A DNA stretch of 64,000 bases. Source: Desulfobacteraceae bacterium. GTDB lineage: Bacteria; Desulfobacterota; Desulfobacteria; Desulfobacterales; Desulfobacteraceae. The DNA lies in the NCBI GenBank assembly GCA_016743945.1, contig JADGFI010000033.1:1-64000 (forward strand), given 5' to 3'. Numbering within the stretch: the stretch's first letter is position 1; every line of letters begins with the position of its first letter. The notes beneath the pieces are model-generated. The model saw only the letters and a program-made list of their open reading frames with translations. It was not told where the DNA came from and did not search any database. Both the position numbers and the translations under genes were made by a program. Shown piece by piece: positions 51,065 through 60,022 of this stretch.

Positions 51065-53116
51065 TTAAAATTCCATTTTCCATGCAAGATAAAGATTCAC
51101 CCCGGGTTCGGTTAATTCAACCCCCCTGGAAGTTGACAGATGGTTGGCATATTGTCGGTCAAATAAATTGTCAATTCCTAGGATGAGATCATGGTGGGTC
51201 TGACGGACCAAAAATCGGTACCCTGCCTTTGCGTTGAGTGTTGCCCAGCCGGATGTGGGTGTTTCCCCGGAAGCCACATCATTTTGAGAGTCTGCCCATT
51301 CAAGGTTCAGATCCCCCCAAAAACCCAGGTTCCCAGGATTGTAACCAATACCTGCCAACCCGTTAAGAGGCGGAATAAAAGCAAGATCTTCATTGTCGGT
51401 TTTGTTTTTTCCCTGGGTCCAGGCAATATTTGCATACAGGGTCCAAAGCTCAGACAGATACCATTGGGCCTCTAATTCCCCGCCAAAGATCTGGGCTTTA
51501 TTTACATTTTCCATTTGATATATGCCGGGAGCTTTTAATTTTTCTGTGATCATATCCTTCAGGAAATTGCCATAAATAGCACCTGAAACTTTAAAATTTG
51601 AACGTTTATAATGGATGCCGTATTCAAGAAAAAAGGATCGCTCCGGGTCAAGGTCCGGGTTTCCATAAGTTTCCCCTCCGGAAAATGCAATATATTTATA
51701 TTTTTCCATGAGATCCGGTGCCCGATAGCTTGCAGCCCCCAAAAGGGTCATGGACCAGGGAGATGATATGTTGACGGTCAGACCGGCGTGGGCATCCCAG
51801 CTCATGTCATTATCAGATTCAGCTTTTCGTTTCAGACTCGGAGTCATGGCCGATGACGGCGGTACAATCCAATTATATAATTCATCGCTTCTGGTCTTAA
51901 TATAATCAAGACGTCCCCCCAGGTTCAGCGTGACGGCAGATGAAAGTTCCATATCATCTTCCAGGAAAAAACCGGCATTCGTCTGCTTGGCATCGGCCAT
52001 GGGGGTGTCTATACCGGTGCGGCCGTTTTTAAAATTTTTCACCCGGGAAGATTCGATTTCCCAGGACCAGATATCCAGCCCTGTCACAAGACCGTGGGAT
52101 TGGAAATCAAACATATTTTGCCATTTTGCACCATATGTGGTGTGAAGGGCACTGGGTAAAACCGTTTTCATGGGCGCTTTTGAGGGGAACTCCATGATAA
52201 CATTCCTGTCAATTTCCTGGAAAAACAGGTTGATTTCGGATTTGGACAAGGCACCTTTTTCCGGGATAAATTCATGGGTCAGACTGACCAGTGTCCTATC
52301 TGTATCCGGATATGTGATGTCAGGGCCTTGGGGCAGTACCAGTCCTTTGCCCGGGATACCAATATCCTGTCCTTTCAGATATTGGATGTTGAGATCTGTC
52401 ATATTCATGGAATTCCATTTATATCCGGATTTCAGGTTGATATTATAATCATCAAACTGGCTGTTATGTATTTTATGCCCGCCTCCGTCCTCATAACTGT
52501 CATAATCGCGTTTCCCACCGGAAGCATAGAGCCAGAAATCAGGTGTGTTCAAAGCCGTGTTGGCAAAGGTGGTAAATCCTTTGGGGTTGGTTCCCATGCC
52601 TGCGCTAATGCTTGATTTCGTTTCTGTTTTCTGGGAAAAATATCCTTTCTTAGTGATCACATTGACCACCCCCCCCATGGAACCGGAACCGTAAAGAGCA
52701 CTGATGGGGCCCTTGAGTACCTCTATACGTTCAATTTCATTGGAATCAATAAATCCAAATTGGGAATTAATGTCGGATGCCGTGTTTATCCGGCATCCGT
52801 CAATGAGAAAGACAACCCTATTTCTTCCCAGACCCCGGATATTGATGGCGGACCCCCAGGCGGAATCAGAAGATTTTTCAACTCCCGCAATTTTTCTCAG
52901 GGTGTTGGTAAGGCTTATGTCCTGGGCCTGGAAAATTTCCTGGGATTCAATCAGGGCTGTGCCGCCAGGGGTTTGGGATGCATAGCTTTCAACCCCCCTG
53001 GCCGTGACAATGGTTTTTTCTGTGGTTATTTTTTCGGCTGCAAATCCCACGGTTCCATACAAGAGTGCCAGACAAAGGATCATGGCGGAAATTTGTTTCT
53101 TTGGTGATATCATCAT
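51065..53116 (-). CDS. TonB-dependent outer-membrane receptor
   Basis: About 683 residues. The start at 53116 (or the next codon) is chosen because AAAGGA lies just before it; the longer frame to 53173 runs through a hairpin. The signal peptide ends near VGFA-AEK. A TonB box-like segment (KTIVTARG) precedes the plug domain (GSAINIRGLGRNRVVFLIDG, RIEVLKGPISALYGSGSMGGVVNVITKK). A 22-strand barrel ends LYLAWKMEF. The type is closest to siderophore/haem or metallophore receptors. Neighbouring genes give an ABC importer downstream and a TonB2 energiser upstream. Confidence 0.9.
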   Translation of the reverse strand: MMISPKKQISAMILCLALLYGTVGFAAEKITTEKTIVTARGVESYASQTPGGTALIESQEIFQAQDISLTNTLRKIAGVEKSSDSAWGSAINIRGLGRNRVVFLIDGCRINTASDINSQFGFIDSNEIERIEVLKGPISALYGSGSMGGVVNVITKKGYFSQKTETKSSISAGMGTNPKGFTTFANTALNTPDFWLYASGGKRDYDSYEDGGGHKIHNSQFDDYNINLKSGYKWNSMNMTDLNIQYLKGQDIGIPGKGLVLPQGPDITYPDTDRTLVSLTHEFIPEKGALSKSEINLFFQEIDRNVIMEFPSKAPMKTVLPSALHTTYGAKWQNMFDFQSHGLVTGLDIWSWEIESSRVKNFKNGRTGIDTPMADAKQTNAGFFLEDDMELSSAVTLNLGGRLDYIKTRSDELYNWIVPPSSAMTPSLKRKAESDNDMSWDAHAGLTVNISSPWSMTLLGAASYRAPDLMEKYKYIAFSGGETYGNPDLDPERSFFLEYGIHYKRSNFKVSGAIYGNFLKDMITEKLKAPGIYQMENVNKAQIFGGELEAQWYLSELWTLYANIAWTQGKNKTDNEDLAFIPPLNGLAGIGYNPGNLGFWGDLNLEWADSQNDVASGETPTSGWATLNAKAGYRFLVRQTHHDLILGIDNLFDRQYANHLSTSRGVELTEPGVNLYLAWKMEF

Positions 53117-53141
53117 TTTTCCTTTTTGAATAAACCGGCAT

Positions 53142-53171
53142 GGCCCGGAGCAAGCGTATTTGCTCCGGGCC
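53142..53171. other. Twelve-pair hairpin between binding-protein-like gene and TonB receptor
   Basis: GGCCCGGAGCAA (53142-53153) and TTGCTCCGGGCC (53160-53171) form a perfect stem with a six-base loop. It lies 26 bases upstream of the receptor start on the minus strand and has no clear T-run. It may limit readthrough into the receptor gene or protect the mRNA. Confidence 0.6.
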
Positions 53172-53235
53172 ACAACGAAAAATGAAACTCTTATAACGGC
53201 AATACCTTGGCCAAAGTTTCATATACAATTTGAGT

Positions 53236-54108
53236 TTACAGAGCAGTATTTGCTGCCATGGCACAATAATCCGGCCATCCCATCCAGTTGAAGTGACACT
53301 CGTTTTTTTTCATCTCTTCAAAAAAACTCACATCCTCGCGTACCGAGCAAAAAAGTCCGCTTTGGGCTATAAATTTTTGATAGTTTTTCTCAAAAATATA
53401 GTCCAGAACCTGGCTTGCCTGGGGGGGTGCATCCTTTTTTAAAAATGCCATAAGCGGCAGGGTCAACGCCCCTTCTTCGGGCCAGACCATGGCGGCATTG
53501 CCTTGACGGAAGGTTCTTGCAAAAGCAGGAAAAACCATTCCCGCCTTGTAAAGACCTGCATCAACTGCATTGTTAATATCCTGGGGCAAAAGCGTTTTAT
53601 GGGCCTTGGCCGCCACCGCCCTTCCTTGTTCTCCGCAGAATTTTTCCATGTAATATGCATACAATGCCGGTGCAGGGGTAGTCTCCGGCGGAATTGCCAT
53701 GTGGGCTTGGATATTTTCATGGCACAGATCTGCCCATCCCTTGGGAAAGGGGACGGTGTCTCGATGGGAGATGATAATCAGGGTAACAACGGCCGCCACC
53801 CTGAAACACTCGCTATCTTCTAAAAGACCTGCTTTTGCCAATTCTTGCCGCAGGGGAGGCAAACTGGCTGGCATGGGAGCAAAGATGGAGTTTTCCCCGG
53901 CCTGTCTGAGGCTGACAAGAGAAGAGGGATAGGCCGATAGGGTTAAATCAGCCGTTTTTTCCGGGTTCCCAAAATCATTGGCAAAAAAATCATCCATTTC
54001 AGGGTGGGTCTGGGGAGGCCTGATGGAAATCCCGGGAAATTTAATTTTTAAATCATGGGTGGTCTTCCTGACAATATTAGGAGGAATTGCCAAATGTAGA
54101 TCAGTCAT
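53236..54108 (-). CDS. Solute-binding-protein-like protein without signal peptide
   Basis: A 290-residue protein with the fold pattern of a type II periplasmic binding protein (ADLTLSAYPSSLVSLRQAG; DLCHENIQAHMAIPP; NNAVDAGLYKAGMVFPAFARTF). The N-terminus, MTDLHLAIPPN, has neither a signal peptide nor a membrane helix. It is therefore predicted to stay in the cytoplasm, unlike transporter-bound relatives. It overlaps the preceding ATPase gene by eight bases, so the two are made together. It could be a cytoplasmic ligand or metal-complex binding protein acting with the ATPase and GTPase. Several Cys residues (LCHEN, KFCGE, LFCSV, NECHF, DYCAM) could bind metal. Confidence 0.72.
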   Translation of the reverse strand: MTDLHLAIPPNIVRKTTHDLKIKFPGISIRPPQTHPEMDDFFANDFGNPEKTADLTLSAYPSSLVSLRQAGENSIFAPMPASLPPLRQELAKAGLLEDSECFRVAAVVTLIIISHRDTVPFPKGWADLCHENIQAHMAIPPETTPAPALYAYYMEKFCGEQGRAVAAKAHKTLLPQDINNAVDAGLYKAGMVFPAFARTFRQGNAAMVWPEEGALTLPLMAFLKKDAPPQASQVLDYIFEKNYQKFIAQSGLFCSVREDVSFFEEMKKNECHFNWMGWPDYCAMAANTAL

Positions 54109-54907
54109 TTATTTCTCCTTTTACCTGCTCTCCATTTCTCAATTTTTGCCGGGTCCGCATCATGTGTGTATCCATTTGTTTAAGTTTTTTAAGGTATTTA
54201 ATTTCATGGTCGCAGGTGTTCCAAATGACATTCATCCCCCCGTTTTTCATGACCAGGCGTTTTTGGACCATGAGCATGAGCACAGGGTCATGCGTTGAGA
54301 TCAAAATTGGTTTGTTGCTGTCAGTTAGAATATCAAGGGCAGCCAGCTTATCAATGCCGGCATTTTCGATTTCATCAATGAGGATGACAGGACAATCGGA
54401 AATATAGGCAATGTCCGCAATCATAAGGGCCCGGGACTGCCCGCCGCTAAGCACCTGGAGATTGGTCCGGGCGCTGATGGGTTCACCGCTCAGGGTATTG
54501 GCTTTTTCCAGAACTTTTTCCACTAGTCCGGGTAGGTGTTTTTTGCGGCTTTGGGCATGGAGGGTCAAAAATCTGGACACAGAACAATCCATTATGAAAG
54601 AGGTTTTCTGGGTCAACTGAGCCACAAGCCCGGGATTAAACCCTTTGATGTCCGGTGACGCATCATTGATTAAAATTTTCCGGCCGGAAATGGTGTCTCC
54701 ATAGGCAAGCTGTTCTATGTCTGATAGAAATTCACTTTTCCCGGAACCTGTTGGGCCCACGATGGCAAGGGTCTCTCCTGCCTTAATGATAACCTTGTCA
54801 ACCTTTTCACAGGTTCCGTTCTTGCGGGTGCCTGCCTGAACCGTGATGGAAAAAATTTTGGATTCGTCTGAGGCGAACATTTCTTGATTTTTTATCGCTA
54901 ATGTCAA
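54101..54907 (-). CDS. Orphan ABC-type ATPase, predicted soluble
   Basis: A 268-residue ATPase with Walker A GPTGSGKSE, signature LSGGQSRA, Walker B VILIDEI and H-loop STHD. No permease gene is attached, and the protein lacks membrane segments. It lies between a GTPase and a binding-protein-like gene that has no signal peptide. This arrangement fits a cytoplasmic ATP-driven process, such as loading of a metal or cofactor into an enzyme, more than transport. Family-level similarity to importer ATPases is clear, but the function is not. Confidence 0.8.
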   Translation of the reverse strand: MTLAIKNQEMFASDESKIFSITVQAGTRKNGTCEKVDKVIIKAGETLAIVGPTGSGKSEFLSDIEQLAYGDTISGRKILINDASPDIKGFNPGLVAQLTQKTSFIMDCSVSRFLTLHAQSRKKHLPGLVEKVLEKANTLSGEPISARTNLQVLSGGQSRALMIADIAYISDCPVILIDEIENAGIDKLAALDILTDSNKPILISTHDPVLMLMVQKRLVMKNGGMNVIWNTCDHEIKYLKKLKQMDTHMMRTRQKLRNGEQVKGEIND

Positions 54908-54926
54908 AACACGACTCCTTGATGTC

Positions 54927-55628
54927 TTAAGATATCAATTCAATTTTTTTTACATTGCCGGACTGAAACTTTTGGCCGATGCGGGTTTCTCCCGTGCAAT
55001 ATGAACAGACAGAGGCCGGCATGGAGTACCTGAGGCTTAAGTTTGAAATACCCTCAACGCTCTCCCAGGTGTTGATGAGCCGTTTGAGTGGGAGGTTGCC
55101 TGACCCGGTCAATCCGTTTACCTGGAATAAAAAAGCTTCCGGATTAACCTGCTTGATTTTATACATAAATACCTCTTTTTCTGCCTGGGAAACCATGTCT
55201 CCTTTTGTCACCACCACGGCATCTGCCAGGTTCAGGAGGGGGCCCATTTTTTCCGGAGCATCAATACCACTTAGATGATCTATAATGGAAATGGCTGGTA
55301 TCGCTTGAATATGGGGAGCACAGCGAAGACAAAGTCCTGCGGTCTCAATAAAAAGCAGCTGAACATTTTGTTCTTTTCCCCAGGCCACGACTTCTTCAAG
55401 ATTGGACACATAATAATGATCCGGGCAGATATAATCACTGATTCCCTTGATGGAAGGAATTCCCACCCGTGTTTTAAAGTGGATATCATCCCGGGTTGCC
55501 AAGGCATCAAATTTGGCCGCCGCCACCCTTACGCCCTGTTTTAAAAAAAGGCGGGCAAGATGTGAGATGACCGCTGTCTTACCTGATGACGGTGTGCCTG
55601 CTATTGTAATGATCTTGAGTTTATCCAC
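54927..55628 (-). CDS. UreG/HypB/CobW-like GTPase with cysteine pairs
   Basis: A 233-residue P-loop GTPase from a GTG start. It shows G1 GTPSSGKT, switch residues including an FIETAG motif, G4 TKGD, and two metal-binding-type pairs: CLRC after ETAG, and CSYC near the C-terminus. UreG, HypB and related proteins use GTP to deliver nickel, and CobW/COG0523 proteins deliver zinc or cobalt. The CxxC pairs suggest metal binding here, so I predict a metal chaperone, metal unknown. It is the first gene of a GTPase-ATPase-binding-protein unit and has a palindrome upstream. Confidence 0.8.
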   Translation of the reverse strand: MDKLKIITIAGTPSSGKTAVISHLARLFLKQGVRVAAAKFDALATRDDIHFKTRVGIPSIKGISDYICPDHYYVSNLEEVVAWGKEQNVQLLFIETAGLCLRCAPHIQAIPAISIIDHLSGIDAPEKMGPLLNLADAVVVTKGDMVSQAEKEVFMYKIKQVNPEAFLFQVNGLTGSGNLPLKRLINTWESVEGISNLSLRYSMPASVCSYCTGETRIGQKFQSGNVKKIELIS

Positions 55629-55682
55629 TGTATTTTTTGTCCTATAAGATGTTTATGTATAATTAATGGCCAACTTAATTTT

Positions 55683-55698
55683 TTAAGATAAATCTTAA
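55683..55698. promoter_or_regulatory. Candidate operator upstream of the GTPase unit
   Basis: TTAAGATAAATCTTAA is a perfect seven-base inverted repeat with a two-base spacer, 55 bases before the GTPase start in the 92-base gap (55629-55720) after the TPR gene. The gap is AT-rich and could also hold a promoter. The regulator is unknown. Confidence 0.45.
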
Positions 55699-55720
55699 TT
55701 TAATAAACGATGACACCTTG

Positions 55721-56929
55721 TTATGAATTGTTATTTTTCCGTTCCATTTGCCGGATAAGCGCCAATGCCTGGCGTTTGTATGGGGCGCAATGGGAGGCTT
55801 TTTTTAGAATTTTTTTTGCAATATCATGTTGGCCTGCCTTACACGCACAAAGTCCGTGCATGAACAAGGATTTTGAGTCTGTTTTTTTTAGGATAACTGC
55901 CTGTGAAAAGGCTTGGGATGCTTGCTTGAATTCTTTTTTTTCATAGTGAATCCAGCCCTTGATTTTCCAGAGTTTTTGGCATGAAGGATGGACTGCCAGG
56001 CCGTTTTTTGCAGCCTTTATGGCCTTTTCAGGTTCACAGGCGTCAAGCCAGGCCGATGCCAATCGTTTATATATTTTCTTTTTAGGACTTTTTTTTAGGA
56101 TTTTTTCATAGCACTGGGCCGCCTTAAAAGGCATCCCCAGATTGTTGTAGAGATCTGCCAGAAGGGTTTGTTCTGGCAGGGTCAAGGGGGAAAGGATTTC
56201 ATAAACAGATAGGGCTTCCGCCGCCTGCCTGTATTTTTTAACATTCAGATAAAGGGTGGCGGCAAGCCTGAAAAGATATGGGGCGGGATTGTCCTGTGCC
56301 AGAAGATCTTCAACTGTGGCGATGGCTGATTTCTCCCGGTGTTGCTCAATGGAAAGATTGACCAGAAGCTTTACCCAGTCGGGCCTGGGGATTCCTGCCT
56401 GTCCCGAGGTGAGAAACTGCATATGCTGGAGTGCTTTTTCAGAGTTTTTATCAGAGATGTGGGCAATTGCGGCATGGAACAGCAGCAGGTAATTTTTTTT
56501 ATCCATGAGTTCATAGGCATTTTCCAGGGCAAGGGCGGCCTGGTCGAATTTTTTAAGCTCATAGCATATTTTCCCCATATTCTGCCATGCCGGACCATAG
56601 GAGGGACACATGTCAATGGTTTTTTGATACTGTACAAGGGCAGACGGCAATAAATTTTCGCTGGTCAGAAGACCGGCCAGGGTGAATGCAACATAGGGGT
56701 GATTCTCGTCGGGATAATCCCGGTTGAATTTAAGAAGGGTTGCCTTGGCCTGGGCCAGCTTGTTTTCACTGGTCATTTTTTGAACTTCCACCATTGCAAT
56801 GCGGCCATTCCGGCTCAGGGTCTTTTCGTCCGGGCACTTGGCCGCGGCCTCTGTTGTTGGGGTTAATACTGCAAAAAAGAGAAACAAAATCAAGGCTATG
56901 ACCGGTTGTGTTAACCTTTTTTTTTTCAT
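55721..56929 (-). CDS. TPR-repeat periplasmic protein of the TonB2 cluster
   Basis: A 402-residue protein with a signal peptide (ending near TPTTEAAA) and a series of TPR helices (for example YQKTIDMCPSYGPAWQNMGKICYELKK in outline, and AYELMDKKNYLLLFHAAIAH). In Vibrio-type TonB2 clusters a TPR protein follows tonB2 and may organise the complex. Its start overlaps the TonB stop by four bases, the usual order of that cluster. Confidence 0.85.
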   Translation of the reverse strand: MKKKRLTQPVIALILFLFFAVLTPTTEAAAKCPDEKTLSRNGRIAMVEVQKMTSENKLAQAKATLLKFNRDYPDENHPYVAFTLAGLLTSENLLPSALVQYQKTIDMCPSYGPAWQNMGKICYELKKFDQAALALENAYELMDKKNYLLLFHAAIAHISDKNSEKALQHMQFLTSGQAGIPRPDWVKLLVNLSIEQHREKSAIATVEDLLAQDNPAPYLFRLAATLYLNVKKYRQAAEALSVYEILSPLTLPEQTLLADLYNNLGMPFKAAQCYEKILKKSPKKKIYKRLASAWLDACEPEKAIKAAKNGLAVHPSCQKLWKIKGWIHYEKKEFKQASQAFSQAVILKKTDSKSLFMHGLCACKAGQHDIAKKILKKASHCAPYKRQALALIRQMERKNNNS

Positions 56930-57624
56930 TGCTGGCCCTCCATTTTAAAAATAATTTCAGTAGTCACCATTGTGGCAACTTTTTTCCCCATGAGCTCTCC
57001 CGGTGAATATTTCCATGAGGATATGGCATTGATAACGCTCTCATCAAAGACATCCTGTACGCTGGCGCTGAGAATGGTAACTTCGGAAACACGACCCTCC
57101 TTGTCCACGAGAAATTTGACCCTGACCACTGCCTCAAGCCCCATTCGTTTGGCACGATAGGGATACCTGGGCGGTGCTTTAAAGGTCGGCATGGGGATGG
57201 TATCAACCTGGTTTTGATCCATGATGGCATTAAAATCAGGCTGGGTTTGCGTCGGCATTGGTTCCCGGGGGGCAGAAACCACAGGAATCCCGCCCGTCAG
57301 CCTTTGATCCATGTTTAGATCCATGGCAGGCATGTCCAGTTGCAGTTGCCTTTTGACCGGTCTTTTTGATACTTGACGGCTGATCTTGTGAATTTTTTCC
57401 GGCTCTTTTTCCGGTTCCTTTTTAGGGGGAGGTTCTTTTTTTTGAGGTTGCAGGGGGGAGGGTTTGATCCGAATAAAATTAACCACATTCAGGCTTTCAA
57501 TGTCATTTTTTTCGGTTTCCATGATGATCATGCCGGGCAGGGAACAAAACAACAGGATATTAATGAGAAGGGCACCCAAAAAACCCGGTATAAGATAGGA
57601 TTTCGCCAACGGAGATTTCATCAA
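56926..57624 (-). CDS. tonB: TonB energy-transducing protein
   Basis: A 232-residue protein with one N-terminal membrane helix (GFLGALLINILLFCSLPG), a proline/lysine-rich spacer (EPPPKKEPEKEPEK) and a C-terminal TonB domain beginning PPRYPYRAKRMG with the conserved SSWKYSPG. It carries proton-motive energy from the ExbB/ExbD complex to outer-membrane receptors. The short spacer is typical of TonB2. It overlaps exbD and the TPR gene by four bases each. Confidence 0.92.
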   Translation of the reverse strand: MMKSPLAKSYLIPGFLGALLINILLFCSLPGMIIMETEKNDIESLNVVNFIRIKPSPLQPQKKEPPPKKEPEKEPEKIHKISRQVSKRPVKRQLQLDMPAMDLNMDQRLTGGIPVVSAPREPMPTQTQPDFNAIMDQNQVDTIPMPTFKAPPRYPYRAKRMGLEAVVRVKFLVDKEGRVSEVTILSASVQDVFDESVINAISSWKYSPGELMGKKVATMVTTEIIFKMEGQQ

Positions 57625-58043
57625 TTTTTACCACTTTTTTTTGATGCAGCAAGGCTCACCCGCTTGGCTCCGGCCAGACGGCATTGGTCCATAACCTGGA
57701 TGACCAAACCGGTATAGCTGATTTTATCTGCCACAATTACCACAGCTCCTTTTGGGTTTTCCGAAAGGGCGCGGGTAATATGAGACCTCAGGCTTCGAAG
57801 ATCAATTTTTTTGCCGTCAAAATGAAGGGTTCCTTCCTTGGAAATTGCCACCAGGATATTCCCGTTTTCAGTGAGCGTGGCAGTGGATGCCGCAGGCCTC
57901 TGAACATCAATGCCTGTCTCCCGGACAAAGCTTGTGGTCACCATGAAAAAAATCAACAGCAAAAAAACAAGATCAATCAGGGGCGACATATTGATATCCA
58001 TTTCTTTGTTGCGCATTCTGGCAGAACTTCTGACGTTTATCAT
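57621..58043 (-). CDS. exbD: ExbD-type biopolymer transport protein
   Basis: A 140-residue protein with one N-terminal membrane helix bearing the essential Asp in NMSPLIDLVFLLLIFF and a periplasmic domain. It forms the proton-driven motor with ExbB. It overlaps exbB and tonB by four bases each, so the four genes are translationally coupled. The start could be at the second or third Met. Confidence 0.92.
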   Translation of the reverse strand: MINVRSSARMRNKEMDINMSPLIDLVFLLLIFFMVTTSFVRETGIDVQRPAASTATLTENGNILVAISKEGTLHFDGKKIDLRSLRSHITRALSENPKGAVVIVADKISYTGLVIQVMDQCRLAGAKRVSLAASKKSGKN

Positions 58044-58633
58044 TTTAAACTCCTTTTCAACACCATGACAGCCGCCTCCAACCGGTTTTTAGCCCGGGAT
58101 GACAGACGATACAAAAAAACACTCATAAAAAGTCCGGGTATGGACACCAAAAGCCCGCTCTGGGTGGTGACCAGGGCTTCTGAAATTCCACCGGCCATGG
58201 CCCTGGCATTGCCGGTACCAAACAAGGTGATCACATCAAATGTGGTGATCATTCCCGTGACTGTACCCAAAAGACCGAACAGAGGGGCGACGGCCGCCAG
58301 TACGGCAATAATTGCCAGGAACCGTTCCAGACTTGAAAAAATCGGCATGGCACATTCATCGATGATCCGTTTGTCTGCCCTGGGGTTATAAAGCCTGCGA
58401 TCCAGGATTTGCCGGACGAGAAAGGCGCGGATTCCCCGGTGTGCGGAAGGTACCTGGTCCTGGTCGAGTATCCGGGCCATTCGATGCAGCTCAATATCAT
58501 TTTTTTCGAGCCTGAGAAAAAAGATAAACCGGTCCAGAATAAGGGTCCACATGATGAAGGAACATAGTATCAGAGGGAACATGATCAGTCCTCCCTGGCT
58601 CAGGTAACGATAGATTTCCCTTAAAATATCCAT
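58040..58633 (-). CDS. exbB: ExbB-type MotA/TolQ proton channel protein
   Basis: A 197-residue protein with three membrane helices and the MotA/TolQ/ExbB motif (APLFGLLGTVTGMITTFDVI; EALVTTQSGLLVSIPG). It is the small ExbB2-type protein, distinct from the larger TtpC-type relative encoded just upstream. It starts six bases after the TtpC stop. Confidence 0.92.
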   Translation of the reverse strand: MDILREIYRYLSQGGLIMFPLILCSFIMWTLILDRFIFFLRLEKNDIELHRMARILDQDQVPSAHRGIRAFLVRQILDRRLYNPRADKRIIDECAMPIFSSLERFLAIIAVLAAVAPLFGLLGTVTGMITTFDVITLFGTGNARAMAGGISEALVTTQSGLLVSIPGLFMSVFLYRLSSRAKNRLEAAVMVLKRSLK

Positions 58634-58639
58634 TGGTAT

Positions 58640-60022
58640 CTATTTGATTTCCCTGTAAATAATATTGGTCAGCGCCACAGCTTTTTCTTCCATATCACCG
58701 ATAACGTGCTCCACCCGACGGCACAAAAAGGTGTACAAGAGCATAATGGGGATGGCGACCCCCAGTCCCATCATGGTGGTTACAAGGGCCGTGGAAATTC
58801 CGCCGGACATCATTCGCGGGTCTCCTGTGCCGTACAGGGTAATCACGTGAAATGTGGCGATCATTCCAGTGACGGTTCCCAAAAGTCCGATCAGTGGAGC
58901 TATGGCCCCCATGATATTGAGTGCGGGAAGAAATCGTTCAAGCCTGGGCAACTCTTTTAAAATCGATTCTTGAAGGATACTTTCCAAGGTTTCCCGATGT
59001 TCCTTCCGGGCTCCCAGGCCGGACCGCAATACATTGTAGACCGGAATATTTTTGATCCCGACCATGGCATCGCATTCTTTCCACAATCCCTTGGCCGCAA
59101 GTTGGTTTACCCTTCCCATGACCTTGTCCGTATTGGCGTGAACCCGTCCCAGAAAAAATGTTCGTTCAACCCCGATGATCACGGCAAAAAAACCCAGTGC
59201 GAGGATGGGCCAGACCAGGATTCCCCCTTTTTTAATCTGATCTTTGAAACTTTGTTTGTGGGTAAGCTGGCGCAACGCCCCTCCCCGGGACATATCAATG
59301 ACAGCAGAATCGGATTCACCGTTCATGTATTGGTTTATTTTTTTTCGGATATGCCGGGATGGAAGGGCAGACAGCGCATATAATTGGTTGCTTTCCGGAG
59401 AATAATTTAGAAATCCTGTCTTTTTACCAAGCGTGTATGCAGCGGTAAATCCCCCCAGGATCAGCACATCCCCCTGAACGGTTTCACCGGTATCCGAGAC
59501 AAAATTCATCGGTTTTAGTTCGATCCCCCCCGTAAACAGGCTTTCCTCCAGAAACAGATTTGAAATTGTTTCCATATCGTCAATACCCGGAAATCGAGTG
59601 GTGTCAAGAATGGGGTTTAGTTTTTTCCGGCGACCGGGGTCGCCGGCCGTATACATGGAAGCCAAAAGAATAGTATCAAGGTTCCCCGCCGCCATCCTGA
59701 CCGCACCGGACAATTCATCCAATTGTGTTTTGTCCTGCTGCGCTTTCTGTGCCAGCGTATTATTTTCAGTGTTTAAAATGACAAGCCGTTGATTTATTCC
59801 TTCAATCTTTTGTTTCAATGCCTTGGTTTCAGCACCGAGACTGTCAATCGCGAGGGTTATGGCCGCTTTGTCCTGTTCGACTAATTTTCGGCTTTGCTGA
59901 TCCCTTTGAAGGGTTAATACCAGCTCTTTTTTGGCTGTCACAGCGGCTTTGCGCATATCTTCAGCGTGGAGAGGTGCTGTAAAACAGGCCCATATCATCA
60001 GGATTAATATGCTTTTTTTCAT
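58640..60022 (-). CDS. TtpC-like MotA/TolQ/ExbB-family protein
   Basis: A 460-residue protein. A signal peptide (ending near PLHA-EDM) is followed by a long periplasmic coiled coil (residues 25-110), then a helical and a membrane domain with APLIGLLGTVTGMIATFHVI. It matches TtpC of Vibrio TonB2 systems, a fourth component found in a minority of TonB systems. It overlaps the DUF3450 gene by four bases. It probably sits in the inner membrane and modulates the motor. Confidence 0.9.
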   Translation of the reverse strand: MKKSILILMIWACFTAPLHAEDMRKAAVTAKKELVLTLQRDQQSRKLVEQDKAAITLAIDSLGAETKALKQKIEGINQRLVILNTENNTLAQKAQQDKTQLDELSGAVRMAAGNLDTILLASMYTAGDPGRRKKLNPILDTTRFPGIDDMETISNLFLEESLFTGGIELKPMNFVSDTGETVQGDVLILGGFTAAYTLGKKTGFLNYSPESNQLYALSALPSRHIRKKINQYMNGESDSAVIDMSRGGALRQLTHKQSFKDQIKKGGILVWPILALGFFAVIIGVERTFFLGRVHANTDKVMGRVNQLAAKGLWKECDAMVGIKNIPVYNVLRSGLGARKEHRETLESILQESILKELPRLERFLPALNIMGAIAPLIGLLGTVTGMIATFHVITLYGTGDPRMMSGGISTALVTTMMGLGVAIPIMLLYTFLCRRVEHVIGDMEEKAVALTNIIYREIK

